Shown: positions 46,143 through 56,740 of the stretch, piece after piece
How the letters are laid out: the number at the start of each line of letters is the position of its first letter
How positions within the stretch are numbered: position 1 is the first letter of the stretch
Source: Dermacentor variabilis
Lineage: Eukaryota; Arthropoda; Arachnida; Ixodida; Ixodidae
Length of the DNA stretch: 64,000 nt
Direction: 5' to 3'
NCBI RefSeq assembly: GCF_050947875.1
Contig: NC_134568.1
Location: 198,872,258-198,936,257 of the forward strand
Program-made: the position numbers and the translations under genes
Notes under the pieces: model-generated
What the model saw: the letters and a program-made list of their open reading frames with translations, nothing else
Database searches by the model: none
What the model was told of the DNA's origin: nothing

Positions 46143-47664
46143 ATATTCTGTATAAATTTAGAAACAAAACGGCACAAACTCATGCACCAACCTACCTATG
46201 CAATATACTGAAGGGTATTTCTTTCTATTCACGTGATTCTTTTCCTCAAGCGACGCAGTTTTCATTGTCAGATTTCCTCTGCTTAGTATTACTCAAATCT
46301 ATTTACTTATTCTTTTTTAATTGCCTTAGGAATACAACAAGAGGAAAAAAAGGGCTCATTGTTAGGAAGCATACGACATAGAAGAAAGCTGTGCGTTATT
46401 CTATCTTTATGCTTTACTTCCATTCTTTATACTTGGGATGTGTAATATTGGACTCGTATTTTTAGAGCAAAAAGAAGTTTTTAAAACAATGCGCTTGTGC
46501 TCAACCACTTTGATTTTAAAGTTTTTACCTAAAATATCAGATAGAAACTACAAGCCAGCGCCTCTTAAAGTGCTCATATGTTGGCTCATTCTTACGCTGC
46601 AGAAGTTTGCCTAACGGCATAAATGAATATGCTATGTACAAATGCAGGCCGATTTTGGCTATATACGATGGCGAGGCTTGTGGGAGGGTCCAAAATGCCA
46701 AGAATCATATACTCCGGTGTTATCTTGGGATGAAGAGCCACTGTTTGCAGTTTTTCTACAGCGCCGAAAACGAAGTAAACGTAACCATAATGCATAGCCG
46801 ACATCAACTTAACGTGTCGTACTTAATTTTTCGTTTGCTCCTTACTTAAGGCGAAAGTCAGTGCCGCTACCAGTCGCTTTAGTACCGACGTGAATACTTA
46901 TATTTTACAGGTCAAGTCAACAAATTAGAGAAATTGCAATGTGTAGTTCTCCTTTCCTTGCATGCCCGACAAAAAGGCTTACATGACGAAAAAAAACGGA
47001 CCAGAAAGTGTCAATATTTGTATCTTTTAAATGTTTTTCTTCATCAGATAAGAGTAGCACAATGCTGAAACAAATGATTTTTGCCGGCGACTCTAAAGCT
47101 GGAAATGGTGATAGTGGAAGTAGCGGCACTGATGTGGTTACTTAAGTTCAAACGTCTCAACTGTGGACGTGACTGCAGTGGATTTTCCTCGGCATAAGTA
47201 TCACGAAAGGACCATGGGGCCCTTAACATAGACAAAGGGAAAATATTGATTTTGGCCTTCTAACCTGACTTCATAGAATCTAGTTCATGATAAAAAAAAA
47301 TTGTTCTGGGCAGCTCTGTCCTGAACGGAGTTGGGTTTTCGGCGGCAAGCCTAAAGATCATGTCTTATGTACCTCTAAAACGCTGGCGGATCATGGTTGT
47401 ACATAGAGTCGGCGATGACGTTATTCGCACCTGCTCCGAGCGAAAGCAGTGCAACTCACAAAACGTCCCTCTTTGTCTGTCTCATCGCGAACATTTATTA
47501 CGAGCATTCCTGCAGCTTAGCAGCAAATACACTTCGACATTCATTCACGACGTGCCTTACCTTTACATCAATTTCATCGAATCAGATGTAACCTATTTTT
47601 AGACGTGACCACCTTTTTTTCCTTGTTGCGAGAACAGAAGTTAACGTTTACTCCCTATATTTAC
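46143..47664. other. no recognised feature
   Basis: AT-rich intergenic DNA, nothing supported. Confidence 0.45.
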
Positions 47665-48115
47665 CTGTGTGTAACGTGCGCGCAGCCGCTGGTGCGATGG
47701 GGTTAGAGTAAGTTCCCTCGTCATAGGGGCCCTTGTAAGCCCCTACATACGTGCGCTGTCCACGTTTCCGAGGGTATTCACGCGAGAAGTTGGCTGGAAA
47801 ACACTTTTCGTCCAAGTACTCGGGTTGTGCTCCGATCGCTAGCGCACGGTTAGGCCGGCCTGTGCAATATCTTTGCCGTGTAACTCGTCGTTCCCAGTGT
47901 TTCTTTAACATAAGCTCGTTGAGGCGCACTTGTTGCTCCCAAGTTGACCGCAAGGGCAAGGAGAGCACGCAGCTCGGAGGCGTCCACAGGAGGGAGAGCG
48001 ATGGGGTGAGGACACCACTGAGCTGCACGCGATTTCGGGCTGCGGCTCGATGGTGAGCGTTGCTGGAGCCTGGTTGCCTCTGCAGAGCAGGACGCGGCAC
48101 TCCGGTGATTGCCAT
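47665..48115 (-). CDS. candidate first coding exon, unknown protein
   Basis: On the minus strand an ATG at 48115 in good context (AAGATGG) opens 150 codons. They end at a consensus donor ACACAG|GTAAAT (47665/47664, phase 1). The N-terminal third is basic with hydrophobic patches. The C-terminal part has an ordered, charged composition with W-E-Q-Q-V-R-L-N-E-L and K-H-W-E-R-R, then Y-V-G-A-Y-K-G-P-Y-D-E-G, which does not look like a chance frame. I do not recognise the family. The CpG-rich DNA to about 48340 could be its promoter and 5' UTR. Transcription would run toward scrt, tail to tail. No downstream exon could be identified, and a retrotransposon leader or chance frame remains possible. 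Confidence 0.35.
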
Positions 48116-51100
48116 CTTATCGTGTCGGTGTCAGGATTGGCGTGCGTCTTCCGATGCATCTGGAGCTTTCTCGAGCACCGACTCCCATCGACCGGTCGAC
48201 GCCCGGCCGTGGAAATTTAAATTCGCTTCTCCTCTGCAGAGAGAAAACGGCGCCATTGACGAGAGTTGAGCCCTCGCCGCAACGCGACGCTTTGTACCAT
48301 GGCACCCTTACCGCCCTCGCCTCTGCGCCCCCGTTCAAAGTATAATGCCGTAGTTGTCTGTTGCTCTTGTGTGTTCGTCGTTCGCGCTTAGTCAGTGTCA
48401 AGAATGGTTGGGTCCGGTTTAAGATCGGTATATTGATGGCAACGCTGCTGTGTATACAATGCTCAGTATTCAGCCGATATTTTTCCCATCTTTTTTTCTC
48501 TAAAGACCAGCATCACCGCAAGTGCCTTATTACACGCCGTCCGACGGCGGACGAACTCGTCTTCTGTAGCTGAATAGTTGGACGGAGAAATGTGTCCAGT
48601 GCCTTGAAGCTAGTATGATACATGACGTGGATATATTTACGGCCACAACAGCAGATACCACGGACTATAGAAGACGTCCGCCTTACACTGTTTATTTGTA
48701 CAGCGCGTGTGAACGGCCCTGTTTTTCAATCGCTTTTTCAGCGTTGGAGAGCAATAACTCTAAGTGCCTTGACTGTATCTTTTTTTTCTTTCTGTTTGAA
48801 TGATTTCTAAATATAATCCACAAGTGCCTTGTTTTCGTTCGTGGACGTGGGCGCCGCTTTGTGCCTGACGTCAGAGTGCGACAAACAGCTGCTCGGATGA
48901 GCGCATGAAGCCGAAAGCTCTAAGCAACGCTGTGTGAGTGCGGCCCGTGGGTGATTTTGGGATACTTTTTCGTGTTCTCCCTAACGTGGTGCATGAGTGT
49001 GCATGTGCGAGCGTGTTCCCGGTTGTCGAAATGAAAGATATGAAATTGTATAATCTCACTCGCGGCGCTTTCTTGTTGGTGTGAGCCTCGCCTGACAGAG
49101 AGGCGTTGTCAATACTTCAGCGTTGGTGCGACGGGTTGTTTTCCAAAAAATAAACGAAAAGCGTATTCCAGAAAAGGACGAAAATTGAGGCTCTGGATTA
49201 CGACAGAGTGGACGGTGCAAATGTAGCGCCGACCGACAGATCGGCGAATTTTCTCGCAGTTTAATCGGCACCTGTCGTGCTCAGCGAAATTCCTAAAGCT
49301 TGTAAGCGAGGTGTAACAGTCGGATGAAGACGCTGTAATCTGTCAAGACGTCCGGCTGCGGCCTCACGAGCGGCACGTCGTCGTGGCATTACTTATTTTC
49401 GTCAGATGCGAAAGTAAAGACTTTGAGAGTTATATCCATTAGTAATACAAAACAGGACAATTCATTTTATTTGTCGACTTCGTTTCATTCCCAAATCAGT
49501 TTACTTTTCTCTCTCTATCGTTCTTTCTTTTTTCTTTTCTTTGCTTCGCCCCGCCCTTCCAGAAGGGACATTGTGCTCAAAATAACGTTAAAGTTCAAAT
49601 TTTGGTCCAACACTCTGCGGAAATATCGCTCGTTCACCTCAGGTGCCGTGTACTGCGTCCGGTATGACAACTGTTCTCAGTAGTGAGCTCTGCCTTCCAT
49701 AAATGGTAGAAATGAAAGTGAAAAAAAAAAAGCTTGATTCTTAGTCAGTACTGTGAACTGCTAAACATGAAGCTTCAACTGGAGCTTCTACTGGAATATG
49801 ACAATGTCTGTACCAATGAAAGCTGCTTTTCACGGAGGTCTTTCTTTTTACTATCGTCCTGTGTGCCCGAAATATGTAGCCTGCTGCGTCCTTGAAACCA
49901 AAGAGGCTAGTCTTGTTTAGTTGCGCGACCTTATACTTACTGTACTCTATACTGTGTATTTATTTCTATTTGTATAACGTATTTTGCGCTCGCAAAGAGC
50001 GACCTGATCTGTATCTTTCACCTTCCTGGCTTGAAAGAAAGTAAAACTATCATGCATTGGTATAACCTGACTTTGTCTGTTTCTGCTTTGCCGATATTCT
50101 TTCATCATGTGGTTTCGGCACCGTAAGCGTGGAAGAATCTCTTGTGACGACCATCACATTCAGTCAACGTCGTGCATCCATGTTGGCTGGTAATATAACG
50201 TGGAATCGCAAGAAAAGCAACAGCTAGTGCCTTGTCGTAGCTGGGTGATTGTGACGTTTTACTAAACCCCATTTTCTTTTGATTAAAAAGAAAAGCATCC
50301 AAAATAGCAAACGGGCTAATTTTTTTTTTTATGTAATGAGGCATGTCTCCAGTGTCTGGGTCTAAATATTTCCCAGCGTTTCATACTATAGAGCCAGCCA
50401 GCTGTAGTATTCAACCCACTCCGATAACATGTCCCAGTCAGGGATAGAAAAAGAAATTATGCTGTTTTGTATGCTGGCATAGCCGCTCAGTACGGTTAGA
50501 GAAAGGTGGCCACCTGAATTCAGCAGTCTCACCGACTGCTGAATTCGAGGCGATTCGGGCATCGCCTGCACCCCTTTCAAGGACAGCTGTGTCACAGACA
50601 CTCGCGCCGCCGATATTTCGCACGCATATATATGCTCAAGAAGCTATGACATGTATGGCTAACAGGAACGTCCTACCAGAGCATCATTGGAGATGTAAAC
50701 TGTGTCATATTTTTTCACTTTGGGGCTAAAAATTCTCATGTACCGGTATATGTTACGGAAATAAAGATTTGCCAAAATGAGGGTCCCTTTAGTCGTTGAC
50801 CTTGAACGTATATTGCGCACGATGTACACACTTCCCGATTAGTTAAAAGCAATTTATAATGCGCCGGGGTATGTTGTCGATGATCATTGTATATCTTTAC
50901 GAAGCGCTCACGATTCAAGCCTTAAGAGCGGCACCATCGAAACCAATAAAGAGCCTTTGGAAAGCCATTCAGAAGTATAGACATTAAAAAGGTTAATATG
51001 AAACAAATAAAATTATTGTCGGGTATTTCGAAGGCTATTTGAACCAAAATGCCGCGCCATGAAAGAGTCCCAGCATGACAAAATTTCTTACAGTGCGGCT

Positions 51101-51269
51101 CTTACACAAGTGCAGGAGTGTATAGAGTATGCTGCACGTTGTCAATAAACGTTGTCAATAAAAAATAAAACGATGACAGTGGTTTGACATCCCTTCGCAG
51201 TAGGATTAAATAACAACTTATGACTCATGCTAACGGTCTAAAGCCTCTTGGATCGTCAGAGCGCGAAGT
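48116..51269. other. mostly AT-rich intergenic DNA
   Basis: 48116-48340 is CpG-rich. Beyond it no gene or mobile element is recognised. A small perfect hairpin (12-bp arms GAATTCAGCAGT, 7-bp loop) lies at 50516-50546. Confidence 0.4.
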
Positions 51270-51680
51270 ATTAATTAATTAATATTTCATTAAAGACTCC
51301 GAGGAGGTATTACATAAGGGGTGGGTTTGTACAGAAGGTGTCGTTGTCACAATGATTCAATGTGAAAGTACACTTCTTACGCTTTGCATGACGCTTGATT
51401 GGCAGGTGATAGTAGTGATGTTATGGGGAAAGGCCGCTCCAGTCTTTGGCTGCTCTGGGGAAAAAATTAAGCAGAAAATTTATTAGCACGGACCCGTGGG
51501 CGAGTAACTTGTAGTGCACGCATGGCCAGTGCGGTGAGGTATGTGAGCTGCAGGGATGATGTAAGAGGCGTTGATTGAGTGGACAGTGAAAGAACTTGTG
51601 AAAGAGAGACAGGGGTTGCAGCGCGCCGACGAAACGACAACTTTGTCTAAAGGCATCTCGTCGCCCCAGGTGCAAAACCT
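51270..51680 (-). mobile_element. LINE 3' end, same clade as the 56.2-kb LINE
   Basis: Minus-strand translation in shifting frames gives R-T-G-H-A, then N-F-F-P-R-A-A-K-D-W-S-G-L-S-P, the usual last motif of this LINE clade. The 3' UTR has CCCACCCCTTATGTAATACC, shared almost exactly with the 3' end near 62410, and a short ATTAATTAATTAAT tail at about 51272-51287. Confidence 0.72.
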
Positions 51681-51699
51681 GCAGACACCTTCAAAGTGA

Positions 51700-52130
51700 C
51701 ACTAAAATTAATAGCACGGCTAATAGTTGTACACACGAAGTGAAAACTAGCTTTACTTGTACTAGTTCGGATGTGACTTACATGTTTGAATGTTGCTTCT
51801 GTAAGAATCAATATATCGATGAAACGGTACAATCAACGAACGTCAGGTTAAACGGACATCGCGCCGACACAGCTAAAAGGTTTCCCAAAGCCGTCGCTGA
51901 GAATTTCAACTAGCCGGGTCATAATTTTTATGAACATAAACTCTACATCTTACAGTCAAATTTTCGTTCTGAACGAGAAAGAAAATACAGAGAATCATAC
52001 TCCATCCATAGGTTCAAGATATTGCAACCAATAGGCATAAACGTTCCAAAGGAAACATTAGAATCTATTCACTATGCTAAATTTCAAGCTACAGGCAATA
52101 GCGCCAAGTTATTTTCGTCTTGTCATTTAG
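51700..52130 (+). mobile_element. Penelope-like element, GIY-YIG end
   Basis: One frame runs T-C-T-S-S-D-V-T-Y-M-F-E-C, Q-Y-I-D-E-T, V-R-L-N-G-H-R, A-V-A-E-N-F-N, and after a stop, F-R-S-E-R-E-R-K-Y-R-E-S-Y. This is a GIY-YIG nuclease of a different Penelope family from that at 41010. The glycine of Y-I-G is aspartate here and an in-frame stop follows N-F-N, so it is inactive. The reverse transcriptase part is missing. Confidence 0.78.
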
Positions 52131-52277
52131 TGTGTCTTTTCTCCTTTTCTTTTTTATTTATATACATTTATTCCATTTTAGTAATTTTTTCTCACGAACA
52201 CCATTTTCTGCCGCTCCTTTTCTTATCTCTTTCAGAGAGACGATAGCCCACTGACCTCCAGCGAAGCAGATAATAGA

Positions 52278-52352
52278 GGGGTGCTGTGCACACGGCCGTT
52301 GACACGCCGGCTGACAAACGGCCGTATCACCGGCTGAGTGCATAGCACCCCT
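52278..52352. repeat. hairpin with inner direct repeats
   Basis: GGGGTGCTGTGCAC near the left end pairs with GTGCATAGCACCCC near the right (13 of 14). Between them GGCCGTTGACACGCCGGCTGA and GGCCGTATCACCGGCTGA are imperfect direct repeats. Confidence 0.75.
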
Positions 52353-52359
52353 TTATTTT

Positions 52360-52830
52360 AATTTCTACACCCTGGGGGGGGGGGGGGAGGCGATAGAGGC
52401 TCTTGGGTGTAAAGTTGCGAAAAGTGAGAAGTGCAGCGCAGGAACTGTCTCTCAATAGAGAACACCTCAACCGTGCTGCACGAGGGGGAGGGGATCGGAA
52501 GGAGAAAAGAGAGAAAAGACCTCGAGGAGCAGCAGCAGCCGAAACGCCGCAGGCATGGGGACAGGTGCGGCTAGAGGCGATCAGCGAGGCCAACGCCTTC
52601 GGCGAAGGCCACGAGCGCGCGGACAAGCAGCCTCTGCACAGAGTTGCAGCACGAAAGGTACAGGAGGTCATCCACCGTTGCACAAGGAAGATTTTGCGCC
52701 CGGTAGACTTGCGCGAGGGTCGCGCGCGCGGACGAGAAAACGGGGCGCTCACATGGTAAATGCTCCAACGACTCGCCGCTAACACACCTTCGGTCGTTTT
52801 CTCACCCACCCGCCTTGCACCCTCTCCCCT
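52360..52830. other. GC-rich block with opposing open frames
   Basis: After a G run (52374-52388), about 450 bp are GC-rich, with a 118-codon plus-strand frame and a 160-codon minus-strand frame. No domain is recognised. It lies between two sequences that look Penelope-derived, so it is probably an insertion or an untranslated part of that element, not a host gene. Confidence 0.35.
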
Positions 52831-52880
52831 TTAGAAGAACCCTACACTATATATATACTACATCGAGGAAAGCATATGTC

Positions 52881-52918
52881 GCCTTGAAGAAGGCAAGTCC
52901 ACTTGTCGAAACGTTGGC
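52881..52918 (+). ncRNA. hammerhead-like motif of a Penelope element
   Basis: GCCTTGAAGAAGGCAAGTCC then ACTTGTCGAAACGTTGG. The two blocks that form a hammerhead core (C-U-G-A-N-G-A ... G-A-A-A) appear as CTTGAAGA and CGAAAC on either side of a small stem (CAAGT/ACTTG). Hammerhead motifs in Penelope terminal repeats are established. Here an extra U interrupts the first box, so cleavage is unlikely. Confidence 0.4.
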
Positions 52919-53040
52919 TCCCGCTTTTACCTTATTCTCTTTTCGCTCACAGTCTTGAATTTCCATCTCCCGCCTTCTCCTTCTTTTCCATGGATTTCAT
53001 AAGTTCTCTCACTCGTGCTTCGTGTTCATGCGACATGAAC

Positions 53041-53114
53041 GTTTCATCCCTGAAAGCCGAGTGTCACTTATCCCCTTTAGGTGATAAGTAACCCTCGGTT
53101 TTCATGGATGAAAC
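53041..53114. repeat. 74-nt two-tier hairpin
   Basis: Outer arms 53041-53061 and 53094-53114 pair at 19 of 21 positions; inner ACTTATC pairs with GATAAGT. It lies between the hammerhead-like motif and a LINE fragment. Confidence 0.85.
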
Positions 53115-53117
53115 GCT

Positions 53118-53840
53118 GATGACATATGACCGCGAGGCATGATTGTATCTAGCAGCACGAGTTTGAACGGATTCAAGAATGTTTCTGAGACCTACTTCGG
53201 TTGGGTTCCCAATGGGGAAATTAATTAACTTCTGTGTTTTTACGTGCCAAACCTACGATATGATAATAAGTCACGCCGTATATGGGGGACTCATAGTGCG
53301 GGACTCAGTGGCGCATATGCCGTATTGGAGGATTAATTTTTACCACCTGGGTTTTTTTAAAGTGCACCCAATGCACAGTACACGGGCGCTTCTGCATTTC
53401 GCCCCCCATCGAAATGGGGCCGCCACGATCGAGATTTAGATGGGGGATACGTACTCTAACTATATCTGACTGATCATTTGTAAGCAAGTAGTTTTTTATG
53501 TTTCGGAGAGTTAAGAAAATTGCGTTTTAGGAAAGCCTATGTTTTGTTAGCTGATGACGTGACGTTAGCAACTTGTGCGTTCCAAGACAGATCGTTAGAT
53601 AAGGTATTTATCATTAGTTACCGATTCAACACGTATGTTAGCGATATTGTAAGGAAATTAAAGAGGATTATGAAGTCATGAGGAGAAAATAAGTTTGCAT
53701 TTATTCGGGATCAAGGACATTAGCCAGTCATATCACACCATTGTAAGATGTTGTGGAGGTCTTGCTGTAGTATTATCTTATCAGATGGGCTAGTAACGGT
53801 TGGATAAATAAATGCAAATTATCTGCCAAAGTCGCCACCA
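53118..53840 (-). mobile_element. LINE reverse-transcriptase fragment split by a SINE
   Basis: On the minus strand 53840-53455 reads A-D-N-L-H-L-F-I (a decayed F-A-D-D box), D-K-I-I-L-Q-Q-D-L-H-N-I-L-Q-W, P-N-K-C-K-L, L-S-N-D-L-S-W and F-L-K-R-N-F. After the SINE the thumb resumes as W-D-P-T-E-V-G-L-R-N-I-L-E-S-V-Q-T-R-A-A-R (53226-53150). The two halves together are one jockey/CR1-type RT palm and thumb. Several stops and shifts make it dead. Confidence 0.78.
53227..53445 (-). repeat. Ruka-type SINE inserted in a LINE
   Basis: On the minus strand: GCGGCCCCATTTCGATGG, CCGTGTACTGTGCATTGGG, and an end near TTTGGCACGTAAAAACAC. An internal duplication (GGGGGACTCATAGTGC/GGGACTCAGTGG) is present. 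The tRNA-like head is damaged. Confidence 0.85.
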
Positions 53841-54790
53841 GGGAAGAAGCCGAAGCCTGTGGGACATGTTCAACCAGCAGCACAAGCTGTTTCTCGTAAA
53901 AATCTAAAATGCGGGTATGCTTGTATGCAGGATAGCCAACAGGGTTCAGTTATAGCAAAAAGCATTCAAAGACTCTGGTTATGGTTATCATCCCAGTCTT
54001 CTTCTGTTTCATCAGGTCAACTCTTCCTTGGAGTCTAGACCAGAAAAGAAATCCCACAGAAAAGGTTTTAAGTATAAAAGGAAACATGTGAAACAACAGG
54101 GATGTGGTAATCGGGGGGCAAGTTGCATAACCGATTTCATTAGTGAGCAGCACGAATGCTAATAGAAAGTAATTTTGTTCTTTAGCCCTTTCGAATGATG
54201 AGAGTGTTTTACATGCGTGAAGATATGCATTTGCACCTTATGCACTTCCCTCTTTTATTTTTAATTATTTTTCGAGCTTGACCCACGGTTAATACAAATG
54301 CTGAACCAAGCCACAAACGACAACCCAAAGAAGTTAACCGGCTTTAATTTACCGCGCATAAGCCAGCCGCCGCATTATTACAGACGTTAGAATTCATCGG
54401 CGTCTATACGAGCGACAGCATTCATGGCACAGTGCCAAGCACGCTTTCTGAGCACAGTGGCGGGAACGCTGTCACTCGTGGGTGCCGATGCTATAGCGAC
54501 ACTAAATTTTGCGAAAGTATTCTAGAAAGTGATTGTCCGAGAACACCACCCCTGTCACTGTCGGATCGGACATGAGGCGGTGGTGTTTCTGCTCTAGCGT
54601 ACTATAACACTTTCGTTTGTTTTACTTTTACGGACCACATTTGCTTTAAATATGCGACTAATTAGTATACACAACGCAAACCGAGCAAGCTCTGCAGCTT
54701 GCTATACACCGCTGGCAGTGGCGTGGCCAGAAATTTCGTTTGGGGAAGGGGGGGGGGAGGGCTCACGTTCGGGGCAGCTTGGCCTACTCT
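53841..54790. other. no recognised feature
   Basis: Nothing supported; a G run at 54747-54758. Confidence 0.4.
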
Positions 54791-55424
54791 TTAAGGGGAA
54801 GCTTTAGCTCGGGTGCTGCTATCTAAATACATGTAGAAGCTGAACTATACCAAGTTTGACGAGGTTTGTTGCATTTAAAAGAAAAACTTTAATTCTGCTG
54901 ACTTCCGGTTTCGAATTTTTCATTTAGGTTGCCAATTCCTTATTAAAAATTGGCAAAATCGCAAATTTTCAGAAAACGAAACTATCACGTTTAAAACTCT
55001 GTAACTCAACAATGAAAAATAATATCACAATTATGTAATCGCATCTACTAGTACATATACAGCAGACAAAATTGTTATGTTACACATGATCTAATGTCAA
55101 AAAATTTAGTAATATGGGAATACGGCTTTTGCAGAACCCTTGAACGCCACGTAACCAATTCATGTAAGATACAAATTGACATACCAAATTCGTCCGCTTT
55201 GACTCTTATAATAAATGCCGTTTACAGAACTGCGATATCTGTTCTTGATGCAAAGCTAGTAGTTTGTAAACGTCATGCTTCTATTTTTTTCGAACTTTCA
55301 AATTTTTCAAAATATTTTAAACAAAATGCAGACCCTAAATCAAAATTCCGCTTCCAGCAGATGCTAGAATTTAACTTTCTCTCTCAAATGCAACAAAGTA
55401 TATAAAGCCGTTCTGCAAAATATA
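54791..55424 (+). mobile_element. TTAA-flanked MITE B, copy 2, right end lost
   Basis: TTAA at 54791-54794 is followed by GGGGAAGCTTTAGCTCGGG, and the interior is collinear with 34623-35260. The match ends just before a mariner terminus at 55425, and the right inverted repeat is absent. Confidence 0.88.
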
Positions 55425-55784
55425 CGAGGGCGACTCAAATGAAAGTGAGCCAATGCGAATTATGACAAACGGGGTACTTTATTTAAAAGTAGTCTCCATG
55501 AGCATTTAGACATTTGTCCCATTGACTAACGAGCCGCGTGATTCCCGTCTCATAAGACTACTTGGGTTGCTGCTTCAAACAGTCTGCAACTGACTCTTTC
55601 ACGTCATCGTCCGACACGAATCTGTTTCACTTGAGCTGCTTCTTCATTTGTCCCAAAATGTGGAAGTCGCAAGGCGACAGGTCTGAGCTGCATCGCGGAC
55701 GTTGCAGTGTTTCCCACTTGAACTTTGCCAGTTTTGTATTAACCACATCAGGGACGTGGGGACGGGCATTGTCGTGGAACAACT
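55425..55784 (-). mobile_element. mariner (DD34D) 3' half
   Basis: The end reads ACGAGGGCGACTCAAATG after TA. The minus-strand frame has H-D-N-A-R-P-H-V (second catalytic aspartate) and S-S-D-L-S-P-C-D-F (third), with 34 residues between, the mariner spacing. It then runs to N-A-H-G-D-Y-F and a stop. Two in-frame stops interrupt it (after Q-L-K and Q-P-K). The transposase N-terminus and other terminus are gone; a SINE begins at 55785. Confidence 0.85.
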
Positions 55785-56020
55785 AAAATTAATTTACCGG
55801 GTTTTACGTGCCAAAACCACATTCTGATTATGAGGCACGCCGTAGTGGAAAACTCCGGAAATTTCGACCACCTGGCGTTCTCTAACGTGCACCTATATCT
55901 AAGTACACGGGTGTTTCCGCATTTCGCCCTCATCGAAATGCGGCCGCCGTGGCCGGGATTCGATCCCGCGAACTCGTGCTCAGCAGCCCAATACCATAGC
56001 CACTGAGCAACCACGGCTGG
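55785..56020 (-). repeat. Ruka-type SINE, full length
   Basis: The best copy. On the minus strand it runs from CCAGCCGTGGTTGCTCAGTGG (A box), GCTATGGTATTGGGCTGCTG, B box GGGATTCGATCCC region, GCGGCCGCATTTCGATG, to TTTTGGCACGTAAAACCC and an AATTAATTTTAG tail. Confidence 0.93.
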
Positions 56021-56740
56021 TAGCGTCAGTTGGGAGCCTCGTTCATGTTAGCGGATTGTTGGGAGCCTCGTTCATGGTAGCGGCTGGAGCAGTTGTCAAG
56101 GTTCGGCTGCGAAGTTCCAGGGTGAGGTCGGGGAGTGCAGCACCTCCCACCAAATGTAATATGATGATGTATTATAAGGCACTAGGCACAGCCTAGTTGC
56201 ACCGGCAGTACACGAACGCTGATTGCGCGCACAGCCGACACAAGACCGTCTTCTTCGTCTTCCTCTTCACTGCACTATTAACAAGAAAATTCCATGTTCA
56301 TTTGTTTATATTACTTCAGACCTAGAAATATTATGGTTAAAATGCAGCGCCCCACAGCAAACCGTTCTCCTTGATGTCTGCTACAGGGCTCCTAACAGTA
56401 ACCCAAAATTCGCGCATAAACTGAACGACGCACTCCTCCAGATTACTAGGAAAGACTCCAATGCACAAATTCTTTTCTTGGGAGAGTTTAACTACTCAAG
56501 TATTAACTGGCAAACAGTAGGCCATCTAAGTGCTGGTAACTGTGAAGCAAGGGACTTTGTTTATTTGTGTTGAACTTTAAACTGAGGCAAATGGTGCTCG
56601 AACCGACTCGCGTTACGCACGGATCATCAAACACTCTGTATTTGATTTTAACCAACCACCCCGAATGCATATAATCGATTACTTACCTGCGTGAAATTAG
56701 CTATCACAAGGTTATTTATGCAATCTTCAAGTTTACCCCC

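Noticed and set aside
52327..52809. 160-codon minus-strand frame as a gene
   Set aside because: Composition-driven, opposed by an equally long plus-strand frame, and embedded in repeat-derived DNA.
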